Source of the DNA: Rivularia sp. MS3
GTDB lineage: Bacteria; Cyanobacteriota; Cyanobacteriia; Cyanobacteriales; Nostocaceae
Assembly (NCBI GenBank): GCA_019192545.1
Contig: JAHCMI010000013.1
Location: forward strand, 82,316 to 146,315
Reading direction: 5' to 3'
DNA: 64,000 nucleotides
Every line of letters starts with the position of its first letter. Position 1 is the first letter of the stretch. A program made the position numbers and the translations under genes. Positions 16,626-25,203 of the stretch are shown here, piece after piece. Below the pieces are notes generated by a model. It did no database searches. It had not been told where the DNA came from and was given only the letters and a program-made list of their open reading frames with translations.

Positions 16626-17726
16626 CTATTTAGCTTGGGCTAAGTTTGTAATAATATTTACCCAATCATCAAAGTTATCGTTGACAAAAATATTTTTTGA
16701 CGTTTCTACGCCTTCAGCACCGATACTAGTTGCAATAACTGGCAAACCTGCTTGCAGCATTTCTAAAGTTTTGAGTTTAATTCCCGCACCTTGAAGTAAG
16801 GGTACGATGCCTATCTGTGCTTTTTCAAAAAACTGTATGGGGTTTTCGATAAATCCGGTTACGATGATATTCTCGCTGGCTAATTTTTTGATTTTTGCGG
16901 AAGGATTAGAACCGACAATATATAGTTTATAGTTAGAATCGATTTTAAGTAGATTTACAAAGCAGTTTTGAATAAATTTTATAGCTGCTTGCTCGTTTTC
17001 TGTTCGATTCATTGCAGCCCAAAACAATAAGCTTTTTTTTTCAACTTTTTCTGTATTTCTTTCGACTTTATATATAAAATTACTTAGCTGTGGAGGTTTT
17101 ATGATGATTTTTTGTTCTGGTATTGCAAATAATGAAGTCAGAATATTGCAGTCTTTTTTTGATAAAACCCATAGTTCATTTGCATGAGAGTAAAGATTTT
17201 TTTCAAATTTGAATAATCGGGCAACTTCTATGCCTAATATAGGTTGTTTTTCAGACTTTCTTAAAAAAGATTGAAAGACAATATCATGTATACTGATGAT
17301 GATACGAGTATATTGAAAATCAATGTGATTTTTAATTAAATTCAGATAAACCGCAGCGTGGGAATATTCAAAATGTATAATGTCATAATTATTTTGTTTT
17401 AGTAATTTCTTGATTGTTTGAGCTACAGTTGTTTGATAGCGAGTAGAAAATTTTAAAGGAACAGATAAATATCTTAGACAGCTAATAATTTTATTGGATT
17501 TACTCAAAGAATAGGTAAAAAGGCGATCGCCATATTTCTTCACTAAGTCAGTCGCTGCATTTATTTCTTCTTTATTTGCAATGACAACAATATCAACGGT
17601 TGTGTCAATCGAATTCCGATTGTTAGCAGAATGGTATTTTTCTAAATTATGTAAAGCTATTTTTTGCCCAGCTTGGGGATATAAATTAGTGGGAGCATGG
17701 GCAGAAATAAATAAGATTTTTGGCAT
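16626..17726 (-). CDS. Glycosyltransferase, GT4-like (GT-B fold)
   Basis: The 366 residues start with a GT-B N-terminal strand (KILFISAHAPTNLYPQAGQ), whose Gly-containing loop matches group 1 transferases. The C-terminal donor-binding domain contains LYIVGSNP, a loop IGIVPLLQGAGIKLKTLEML and GLPVIATSIGAEG, which corresponds to the EX7E-type sugar-nucleotide site region. It would add a sugar to the growing polysaccharide repeat unit at the inner membrane. It is six bases downstream of the GT2 gene, so the two are co-transcribed. Confidence 0.82.
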   Translation of the reverse strand: MPKILFISAHAPTNLYPQAGQKIALHNLEKYHSANNRNSIDTTVDIVVIANKEEINAATDLVKKYGDRLFTYSLSKSNKIISCLRYLSVPLKFSTRYQTTVAQTIKKLLKQNNYDIIHFEYSHAAVYLNLIKNHIDFQYTRIIISIHDIVFQSFLRKSEKQPILGIEVARLFKFEKNLYSHANELWVLSKKDCNILTSLFAIPEQKIIIKPPQLSNFIYKVERNTEKVEKKSLLFWAAMNRTENEQAAIKFIQNCFVNLLKIDSNYKLYIVGSNPSAKIKKLASENIIVTGFIENPIQFFEKAQIGIVPLLQGAGIKLKTLEMLQAGLPVIATSIGAEGVETSKNIFVNDNFDDWVNIITNLAQAK

Positions 17727-17732
17727 GATATT

Positions 17733-18578
17733 CTACCAATTACCATATGCAGATTTTTTTGCAAATCGTTTAACAATACTTTTTAGTTTACGTGCAGCAG
17801 GTGGCTTTAGGAAATACCTAATGGGTAATGCAAATACTTCGTTTATCATCCATAATATGTAGGCTTTTATCCGTTGTTTTTGAGATATTTCTGGAAAATT
17901 ATCGGATGCTGCTTTACTTATTTGCCAACATTCTTGAATTAATTTTGCTCTATCCCAAGGTAAGGGTGATGAACTCATTCCATTGAGAGAATAAGCTGCT
18001 AGGGGACTTTCGATAGAATAAAATTTACAGCCACGGTTAAACAAGCGTAAAATCATCTCATAATCGGCAGCAATTTTATATTTTAAATTATATAAACCTG
18101 CTGTCATATAAGCAGATTTTTTAATGAAGCAAGATGGATGATTTAGTGTAAAGCGAATTGATAGTTTTTCTAGCTTTCCTGGAATAAAGGTAGCCACAAA
18201 TTCGTCTTGATAGTAATTTTCGATTGGTGAATATAATATATCTACATCTGGATGTTTATCAAATTCTAACTGCACTGTTTTAATCGCATTTTCAAGATAC
18301 CAGTCATCGGAATTAATGATACCGATTATTTCTCCTGTAGCTAGATTAATTCCTTTATTCATTGCATCGTAAGCACCAAAATCTGGTTCAGAAATGACTA
18401 AATCTATCTTTTCTGCGTATTTGTTAATTATCTCACGAGTGCTATCAGTAGAATTACCATCAACGAGAATATACTCAAAGGGATATATTCGATTTTGATT
18501 AATAACGCTTAATATGGTTTTTTCAATTGTTTTTTCGGAATTATAACTTGGCGTAATTATAGATATTTTAGGCTGCAT
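17733..18578 (-). CDS. Glycosyltransferase family 2 (GT-A fold)
   Basis: The 281 residues open with the family signature KISIITPSYNSEKTIEKTILSV, then VDGNSTDST and the metal-binding acidic motif in IINSDDWYLE (about 88-97). The pattern DFGAYDAMNKGI is typical of GT2 enzymes that add hexoses to lipid-linked units. A C-terminal basic helix (LKPPAARKLKSIVKRFAKKS) may contact the membrane. It shares an operon with the GT4 gene that follows six bases later. Confidence 0.88.
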   Translation of the reverse strand: MQPKISIITPSYNSEKTIEKTILSVINQNRIYPFEYILVDGNSTDSTREIINKYAEKIDLVISEPDFGAYDAMNKGINLATGEIIGIINSDDWYLENAIKTVQLEFDKHPDVDILYSPIENYYQDEFVATFIPGKLEKLSIRFTLNHPSCFIKKSAYMTAGLYNLKYKIAADYEMILRLFNRGCKFYSIESPLAAYSLNGMSSSPLPWDRAKLIQECWQISKAASDNFPEISQKQRIKAYILWMINEVFALPIRYFLKPPAARKLKSIVKRFAKKSAYGNW

Positions 18579-18670
18579 ACTTATTTATATAATAAATAAT
18601 TATTTGTGTTGAGATTTTTTCCTTTGAATTCAATTATTAGGTAATAACTTTGAATTGATTCATTATAGTT

Positions 18671-18768
18671 AATTGCTAACTGCTAACTGCTAACTGCTTA
18701 CTGCTCACTGTTCACTGTTCACTGTTAATTGCTCACTGTTAACTGTTAACTGTTCACTGTTCAACTGA
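18671..18768. repeat. Heptameric short tandem repeat array (CTGNTAA/CTGNTCA)
   Basis: About 14 tandem 7-bp units of CTGCTAA, CTGTTCA and close variants form this array, typical of heterocystous cyanobacteria. The array overlaps the 3' end of the polymerase gene: its stop codon and preceding residues Ser-Val-Glu-Gln fall inside the repeat. Confidence 0.9.
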
Positions 18769-19854
18769 CATTGCTAAAATGCTAACAAAAAGTAAAGGAG
18801 CTAGCCCTTGAAGCCCGCTATGTAAAAACAAACAAAAGAATAAATAGGGAAAAATGAATTTATAATTATTAGGAGTATAGTATCCACCGATTGTTTTTAA
18901 AAGCGCGCAAAAATAAAGGAAACCCAGGGGAATACCTGTATATGCTATTACTTCTAATAGTGAATTATGAATCAAGGAACCAACACTTTTGAATACTTCT
19001 TCATATCTACCTGCGTAACCCTTTAACGCTAATACCCAGTCGTTTTGATAGGATGTAATTAAGAAACGGTTAGCCTCGAATCTAGCTAAATTTGAATTAT
19101 CGTTAAAAGCGAATAAACGATTTGCACTTGTATCATATCCATAACCTATTTCGACGAACTTTAAAAAGTATTCTCCTATTAAAACTCCGAAAATATTTGA
19201 AAAAATAAAGAAAAAGATAAAATTTATTTGACTAGCAATTTTAAGAAATTTATTTTTACAAAAAATAATAATTAAATAAATAACCAAGCTGAAAAAATAA
19301 TTTCTACTTAGAAAAAAGACAGTAGAGACTAATGCTAAAATAATACCTGGTTTGAATTTAGCTTTGCAACAAAGAAAAAAGAACAGCAACATAAATAAAC
19401 CAGATACATTAGGATCTCCGTTGCTTAACGAAACTCTGGCGCTGCCATCAAACTCTAACCTTCTGTATATTACCATTTGATAGATTAAACTTACGGTTGC
19501 TATCGTGCATAATCCAATTAAATAGCTTCGTTTGATGCGTATTTGGGGGCAACCGCTAAAGCCTATGAGCATTAAACATATTGGTAAACTGTATCTGAAT
19601 AAATGTAAAGTTGAAAAGTTAATAAAAGTAACGATTAAAATTGAGCATACGATGAGAATGTCTACAATTAGTAATTGGGCTTTATAGAAAAAAAGCTGTA
19701 TTACTAAAATAATAGATAGCAAAGGTAAAAATATTTTTGCATGGGGAAGTTCCGCACTATAAGGAAAAAGATATAGAATTAATATTGTATAAAAAATTAA
19801 AGTGTAAAAAAAATAGTTTATCTGTGGTTGTTGAATTCTTGGGTTAATATTCAC
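18754..19854 (-). CDS. Wzy-like polysaccharide polymerase (multi-pass membrane protein)
   Basis: The 366 residues are almost entirely hydrophobic, with about ten membrane segments, and contain one larger periplasmic loop (about 225-300) rich in Asn and Arg. The phrase SLIHNSLLEVIAYTGIPLGF, with His-Asn followed by a Gly-containing helix, is the usual signature of O-antigen polymerase/ligase proteins. It would join repeat units on the periplasmic face. Codon and residue composition (Phe, Ile, Leu) fit its family. The last four residues and the stop codon derive from a heptamer repeat array, so the native C-terminus may have been altered. Confidence 0.75.
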   Translation of the reverse strand: MNINPRIQQPQINYFFYTLIFYTILILYLFPYSAELPHAKIFLPLLSIILVIQLFFYKAQLLIVDILIVCSILIVTFINFSTLHLFRYSLPICLMLIGFSGCPQIRIKRSYLIGLCTIATVSLIYQMVIYRRLEFDGSARVSLSNGDPNVSGLFMLLFFFLCCKAKFKPGIILALVSTVFFLSRNYFFSLVIYLIIIFCKNKFLKIASQINFIFFFIFSNIFGVLIGEYFLKFVEIGYGYDTSANRLFAFNDNSNLARFEANRFLITSYQNDWVLALKGYAGRYEEVFKSVGSLIHNSLLEVIAYTGIPLGFLYFCALLKTIGGYYTPNNYKFIFPYLFFCLFLHSGLQGLAPLLFVSILAMSVEQ

Positions 19855-19939
19855 TTGATGCTTCCAGGAAATATACGGGTGATTTGAAAAAATAATAAAT
19901 CAGTAATTTATGTTTTGATGAATAATAGGCTAAAAGCAA

Positions 19940-20053
19940 GACGCTGCTGATTAAAAGTATGAATAGCTTTCTAATCCCTAAAATACTGATTTGTAAAATT
20001 TAGGGGCTTAGGGTTAGATAGTAATAAATTCCGCCTTTCAATTGTGCAACGCT
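19940..20053. mobile_element. MITE copy 1 with perfect 8-bp target duplication
   Basis: The 114-bp element starts GACGCTGCTGATTAAAAG and ends CAATTGTGCAACGCT, with imperfect terminal inverted repeats. It is flanked on both sides by AAAAGCAA (19932-19939 and 20054-20061), a perfect 8-bp duplication. It shares its ends and the internal blocks GATTAAAAGTATGAATAGC and GTTAGATAGTAA with the copy at 30852-30960. It encodes nothing and sits directly after the stop codon of the next glycosyltransferase gene. Confidence 0.8.
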
Positions 20054-20061
20054 AAAAGCAA

Positions 20062-21312
20062 TTAGGAATTTTTTTGATTAATAATTTCACTAAATAGTTG
20101 AGAATAACGTCGTGCTTGCAATTCTAGATTAAACTCTTGCTCTACTTTTTTACGAGCGCGATCGCAAATTTTTTGTGGGTAGCTGTTTGATAGTATCCAA
20201 TCAATACCTTTGGCTAAACTTTCAACATCAAAAGGTTGAGCTAAGTAACCGTTGCCTTGATGTTCAATCATATCAATCATTCCTCCAATATTAAATGCAA
20301 CGCAGGGAGTACCGCAAGCTAAAGATTCCATCACGGTATTAGGTAAATTATCTTGAATCGAAGCGGCAACAAAAACGTCTGCTGCTGCATAAACTAAGGC
20401 TAAAGAGATATCATCATGAAGATTCCCCATATAATGACATTTAAAGTCGGTTTTATACTCTTTTTTAGGTGAGAAAGAACCAAAAAAAACTAATTCTACC
20501 TGATTTTTGTTATCTCTCAAATGTTGTAGTGCTTTTTCCAGCAAATGCATTCCTTTTCTTATGTAGCTACTGTTAGCAGCACCAGATAAAATTAACTGTT
20601 TATCTAAGGGAAGATTCAACAATTTTCTGGCAATATTTTTGTCAATTGCTTGATATTTTTGAATATCAATACCGTTAGGTATGACTTTGATAGGATAATT
20701 TTTGAATAAAGAACTTTGTCGGGCTACTTTCGCTAACCAATAGCTAGGAGTTACAACTGTTAAATCCAGGTTTTGCCATGCTTTAGCTTTACGTTTCCAT
20801 ATCCAGCGTGACAAATCTGCTTCCTGTTTAGAATCAAGTTGAATGCAAGCACCGCAGGATTTAAGATAGCGATCGCAATCTAAACTATAGTGACAACCGC
20901 CAGTAAATGCTGACATATCATGTAAAGTCCAAACCAACGGTTGCTTAAATTTAGCAATGCTTTCAATTTTAAGATAGCCACAAACCCAGTGAAGATTAAT
21001 TATATCTGGTATGTTTGTAGATAGATGTTTTATTTTAGAATGAATAAAATCTGGAAAATATTGCGGAGAAAAGGTTGCATACTCATGATTTGGATAAAAT
21101 TTTAATGGTAAATTATCCAAAGTAGGTCGCATTTGATTGACCAACTTTTCAAATTTATTCTTATGCCCAATTACGGTACTATCGCTACTAGTTTTGTATT
21201 GAACTAGCATTCGCGAATTTATATCTATCTTTTTTAATCCATGATGCAACCTAAATGCTGCTTTAGCTGCTCCACCACTTATATCGAAGGTACTCAAAAT
21301 TAAAGTATTCAT
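20062..21312 (-). CDS. Glycosyltransferase, GT4-like (WcaC-type)
   Basis: The 416 residues begin with the GT-B start motif LILSTFDISGGAAKAAFRLH. The pair WTLHDMSAFTGGCHYSLDC with several cysteines (about 145-175) is a hallmark of the WcaC-like branch of group 1 transferases. The donor domain has IPNGIDIQKYQ, LSGAANSSYIRKGMHLL, and the acidic site MESLACGTPCVAFNIGG. It would add a sugar to the repeat unit. A MITE is inserted one base pair beyond its stop codon, leaving the gene intact. Confidence 0.88.
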   Translation of the reverse strand: MNTLILSTFDISGGAAKAAFRLHHGLKKIDINSRMLVQYKTSSDSTVIGHKNKFEKLVNQMRPTLDNLPLKFYPNHEYATFSPQYFPDFIHSKIKHLSTNIPDIINLHWVCGYLKIESIAKFKQPLVWTLHDMSAFTGGCHYSLDCDRYLKSCGACIQLDSKQEADLSRWIWKRKAKAWQNLDLTVVTPSYWLAKVARQSSLFKNYPIKVIPNGIDIQKYQAIDKNIARKLLNLPLDKQLILSGAANSSYIRKGMHLLEKALQHLRDNKNQVELVFFGSFSPKKEYKTDFKCHYMGNLHDDISLALVYAAADVFVAASIQDNLPNTVMESLACGTPCVAFNIGGMIDMIEHQGNGYLAQPFDVESLAKGIDWILSNSYPQKICDRARKKVEQEFNLELQARRYSQLFSEIINQKNS

Positions 21313-21405
21313 TATCGGTATTGCAAAACAGATAGTGAGGAGTTGATAGGAGTTAATAGTTAAAATTTAGGCGAGAGAAATTATCGTTTAATCGTATCCT
21401 TGATT

Positions 21406-22209
21406 TTATTGCTGATTTTTTATTGTTTGCTTGTCTGACAGTTTTCTAGAGCAAAAAGCATAACTATCAAATATTCCGTAGCGTCTATCTAAATAGTTAG
21501 AGAAATCTACCGTGGTTTCAAAACCAATTTTTTCTAAAATTTCAAAAATATCGATTCCAAATGTTCTGTATGCGAGGATTTTACCGCGAATTCTGTCCCC
21601 GTGGTATTCTGGAGGTAATAAATGAATATCTTCTGCCCCGGAGGTATCGACACGAACCAAAGTCGGTTTATCAAAAAAGCAGGGGATAGTAAAAATATGA
21701 TATCCACCTGGCTTTAATATGCGATGTACCTCCCAAAAAGCTTTTTCATAATCTCTAATATGCTCAAATACATCTTCTGTAATTACTACATCAAAATTTT
21801 CATCTGCAAAAGTCAATTTTTCTAAATCCTGACAAAATACTTTTTCACGAATTTCTGTTCCTATTTGAACATTCGGTATGTAACTTGAACAGTAATATGA
21901 TGTGCAATTATGCAGCACTTGATAAAAAGCATCGTTGACATCAGCATTATAAATGCTCAAACTATCTAAATTATTTTTTGCTGAAATCTCTACAAGACTA
22001 GAAATATTTGGAAAAATTTTACTAGTTAATAATTTTGCTACATGCCTTTTTCTAGATGAACTTTGACAGAAAGGGCAGTACATGTTGTTCCGGACTGTTT
22101 TTGCATCAATGCAAATAAAAATAGTAGACTTTCCACATATATTGCATTTTCCAACTTGATGATATCCTAAGTTTTTAATTGCAAGTGTCGCTGCTCTACT
22201 TACTTTCAT
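21406..22209 (-). CDS. SAM-dependent methyltransferase with N-terminal zinc ribbon
   Basis: The 267 residues have a Cys4 pair near the N-terminus (C22-x2-C25 and C45-x2-C48, in KCNICGK and YCPFCQ), likely a zinc ribbon. A class I methyltransferase domain follows, with an acidic SAM-binding region and the post-motif FDVVITEDVFEHIRD plus RILKPGGYHIFTIP typical of Methyltransf_11. The glycine-rich motif I is not a clean GxGxG. It probably methylates a sugar or a lipid-linked intermediate of the polysaccharide. It lies among glycosyltransferases in the same direction. Confidence 0.8.
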   Translation of the reverse strand: MKVSRAATLAIKNLGYHQVGKCNICGKSTIFICIDAKTVRNNMYCPFCQSSSRKRHVAKLLTSKIFPNISSLVEISAKNNLDSLSIYNADVNDAFYQVLHNCTSYYCSSYIPNVQIGTEIREKVFCQDLEKLTFADENFDVVITEDVFEHIRDYEKAFWEVHRILKPGGYHIFTIPCFFDKPTLVRVDTSGAEDIHLLPPEYHGDRIRGKILAYRTFGIDIFEILEKIGFETTVDFSNYLDRRYGIFDSYAFCSRKLSDKQTIKNQQ

Positions 22210-22297
22210 AATTCACCTTAGTTTTAGCAGATGCATTTTTGATTCTCAAGTTTATATTGTATGCATGTAAATATGATTTATTCCTAGATAAAATTAG

Positions 22298-23083
22298 TTA
22301 TCTAAAATAATTATTTTTACCTTTCGTACTCGCTGTAATACCAGGGGAGACATTTATTAAAGGCTGTTCTGACAAGCTAAGTTTTCTGACTTCGGCTAAG
22401 CTCCAAGGAAATCTTCCGGTAAAACTCATATCACCTTTAAGAACATTGAATAGTTGCGGCAGTTTGCCTAAAAAATTGATTTTAGCTATGCTTAAATTAT
22501 CGCTAAAATTATACAGACAAAATAACTTTCCTTGTTTGCCAATACACCATTGCCTTTGTAATATCGGCTCGTGAAACCAAATTTTCATCAATAAGGCTAA
22601 AGCGACAAAAATTGGAGAAAGTACAATTAATGATATTAATGCGGTTAAAATATCAAAGCACCGTGTTGTCAAACCAGACACTTTACTAAAATTATTGGAG
22701 TATTTTAAGAGTTTTCCTTGTTTATATAAACGTAAAAATATTGCTTTCTCACATCTTCTGCATTGTTCTGCCCACATCATCAATTTCTCTAATTCAATCC
22801 GCGAATCTATCTCTACTATTGTTGCGGGAGAAAATCGCAGCCATTCAGCCAAAAAATCTTCGCTTCTATTAGAAAGTAAATGCATATGCGAAGGTTTACA
22901 GGTTAATTTTACTAAAAGTTTTTCACCTTTTAACTTAATTTTGTAACCCAAGTTATACTTACAAGAATTGATATTGCTATTAATTTCAGGTGTATCCTGA
23001 GTAAAAACTTTTTCCTGTATGGGCTTTTCTAAGTCAGCATGTGACGTAAAACTTACTGAAGTCGATCTTTGCTCGTGTACCAT
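22298..23083 (-). CDS. Degenerate bacterial sugar-phosphate transferase (WcaJ/PglC-type remnant or divergent member)
   Basis: The C-terminal 120 residues resemble the initiating sugar transferase domain: a membrane helix after CFDILTALISLIVLSPIF, QRQWCIGKQGKLF, then GKLPQLFNVLKGDMSF and PGIT. Several hallmark residues are lost. The usual DELPQL, which carries the catalytic Asp-Glu, reads GKLPQL; the KFRTM box reads YNFSD; VGPRP reads TGRFP; and the segment between them is shortened. The N-terminal 120 residues contain no second membrane domain. It may be a non-catalytic member, like the short transferases next to hepA in heterocyst polysaccharide islands, but that link is inference. Confidence 0.6.
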   Translation of the reverse strand: MVHEQRSTSVSFTSHADLEKPIQEKVFTQDTPEINSNINSCKYNLGYKIKLKGEKLLVKLTCKPSHMHLLSNRSEDFLAEWLRFSPATIVEIDSRIELEKLMMWAEQCRRCEKAIFLRLYKQGKLLKYSNNFSKVSGLTTRCFDILTALISLIVLSPIFVALALLMKIWFHEPILQRQWCIGKQGKLFCLYNFSDNLSIAKINFLGKLPQLFNVLKGDMSFTGRFPWSLAEVRKLSLSEQPLINVSPGITASTKGKNNYFR

Positions 23084-24181
23084 AGCTAAGAATCAGTAAC
23101 GGTTGTCAATCATTAACAGGCAGCACAATCGGTATTATGGAACTTCTTGATGCTCTTTAGCTGCAAAATAAATCTCGTTTGTGAAAAATAATTTTTACTT
23201 CAACTACTTTTTATTCCGATACCTAGATGTATGAAATATAAATCTAAACGCATATAAAGAGTTCTCAGTCTGCAAGCAAAATTTCTAGCAATCCGAGCAA
23301 TAGTAAGTATTTACACTACTATATTTTTCCATATTTATAAAATGCTAATTTAATCATAAGTTTATTTACTTAATCAAGTCAACTGTTTATCAGTAGAATT
23401 TCGGTCAAATTTGAAATGATAACAGTCCTTTTCACAATAAATTCGCTTTGCTTAAGAAAAATTACTTAACTAAATAAGTCTATTATGATACTATTTTGCA
23501 AAAATATTTTTATTAACCCTTGTTCCGTTTATAAAAAGTCAACTTTAGTTATTTACTCATTTTGTAACGCATACAGGAATTATTGATTTCTAATTTTGAA
23601 TATTAGTTTTTAACAAATAGATAGCTTGCTTTTGCTTGATTGGCTTTTGATATAAGTATTTACAGTTAAATACATTCTCGAATCAAATAAATTTAGGAGC
23701 CATCAAAAAACACGGTATAAATTATCATAGCGTATTAATTGATGATGATATTTAAAATATTTATCTATAAATGATGCTGATAACTTTTATCCCATAAGTG
23801 CCTATTAGCAATTTGCAGGCAATAAACAAGTCTAATATAGTCTGCTGACAAAAAAATCGCTGCTAAAGCATTGTTGGCTATTTCCCCTGTTGAGATTGTA
23901 GTAATAACTATTGCAAAAGTCTTATAGATAAATATACAACTTTTGGTGGATGCAATGTATACATAATTTGCATTCTAATTTAATCCTAAAGAATTTTACT
24001 TTGCAAAAAAACAAAAGCTGAAAAACTTCTAAAATGGGTTAGAATTTTTACTCTAGCTGCAATGAATGGTTAGATAATTTTGCATAGGAGTTATTATCTT
24101 GATTTAGTCTGAAAAAGCACTAAAAATTCAGTATATTGTTACTAGCTGCATCTTTTTGATGTGGATACGGGTGTGATTACC
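23084..24181. other. Divergent intergenic region of the polysaccharide island
   Basis: About 1.1 kb between the minus-strand block and the plus-strand block. It is AT-rich, without a supported gene or RNA. It presumably holds promoters for both directions; no repeat pair or strong operator was recognised. Confidence 0.45.
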
Positions 24182-25093
24182 ATGACGGCAAAAAAAGACA
24201 TAGCTTTTGTAATTGTTTCTTACAATTCAGCTAAAACTTTAAGAGGTGCAATTGAGTCATGCATTAAAGCAATTGAAGATTTTTATCCGCAAACAGGCAC
24301 TGTTATTGTGTACGATAATGCTTCAAAGGATAAGTGTCCGCAAATTCTAGATGATTTTGCGTGGAGGTATCCAGATATATTTATAGGTAAAAAAGGTGAA
24401 CGTAATTTAGGATTTGGGGTTGCTAATAATCGGGCTGTTGCTGCTATACCGAGTAATGTTTATGTTTTAGTGAATCCTGATGTGACTTTTAAATCTACGA
24501 TTATTCCTCGTTTGGAAGTAACATTAAATTCCGAATCGAATATCGCAATTGTCTGCCCTAAGTTACTGTATCTTGACAAATCAGTTCAACCATCAATTCG
24601 GAGATTTCCTACATTTAATTTTTTGCTATGCAAGTATTTACTGGGTGAAAAGTTGCAGAATATACTATGTCCTTTTGATTATTATTATGCCGGTATGCCT
24701 GCTCCCAGGAAAATCATAGAAATTAATTGGGCAATAGGTGCTTTCATGATGATATCTGGGAAATATGTAGAGCGTTATGGCTTGTTTGACGAACGCTTTT
24801 TCTTATACTTTGAAGATGTCAGCTTGTGTGTAGATGCTTGGCAAAACGGCTATAGAGTTTTATTTCAGCCGAAAGTATCGGCACTGCACTTGTATCAGCG
24901 CTGTAGTACTCGTTCAAAGTTCAACTATCTAACGCTAATACATATAATTTCTGCTTTGAAGTTTTTTGCTAAATATAAACCCTACCGTAAATCTTGGCAG
25001 TTAATTACCTTAATTTTGGCAATCTATCCAAAATTACGACATAGCTGGCGTTATTTCGTACTATCAAAATTTGATAAGTTGCAGCGCTCATAA
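24182..25093 (+). CDS. Glycosyltransferase family 2 (rhamnosyltransferase-like)
   Basis: The protein has 303 residues from the ATG at 24182. A GTG 21 bases upstream would add seven residues, and neither has a strong ribosome site. It starts DIAFVIVSYNSAKTLRGAI, has VYDNASKD, an LVNPDVTF acidic motif, an INWAIGAFMMIS segment and the FFLYFEDVSLCVDAWQNGYRV helix that marks dTDP-rhamnosyl or related GT2 transferases (the ED pair is the catalytic base region). It would extend the repeat unit. It is the first gene of the plus-strand half of the island. Confidence 0.85.
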   Translation: MTAKKDIAFVIVSYNSAKTLRGAIESCIKAIEDFYPQTGTVIVYDNASKDKCPQILDDFAWRYPDIFIGKKGERNLGFGVANNRAVAAIPSNVYVLVNPDVTFKSTIIPRLEVTLNSESNIAIVCPKLLYLDKSVQPSIRRFPTFNFLLCKYLLGEKLQNILCPFDYYYAGMPAPRKIIEINWAIGAFMMISGKYVERYGLFDERFFLYFEDVSLCVDAWQNGYRVLFQPKVSALHLYQRCSTRSKFNYLTLIHIISALKFFAKYKPYRKSWQLITLILAIYPKLRHSWRYFVLSKFDKLQRS

Positions 25094-25203
25094 ATTTTTA
25101 GTTTTATCGATAAATCGATAAGTTTAATTCCGTCTGCCGACTTTTATGCTTGCGATTATATACAGTTTTGACAGCGGGCTATTTAATTATTCAAAAGACA
25201 TAC

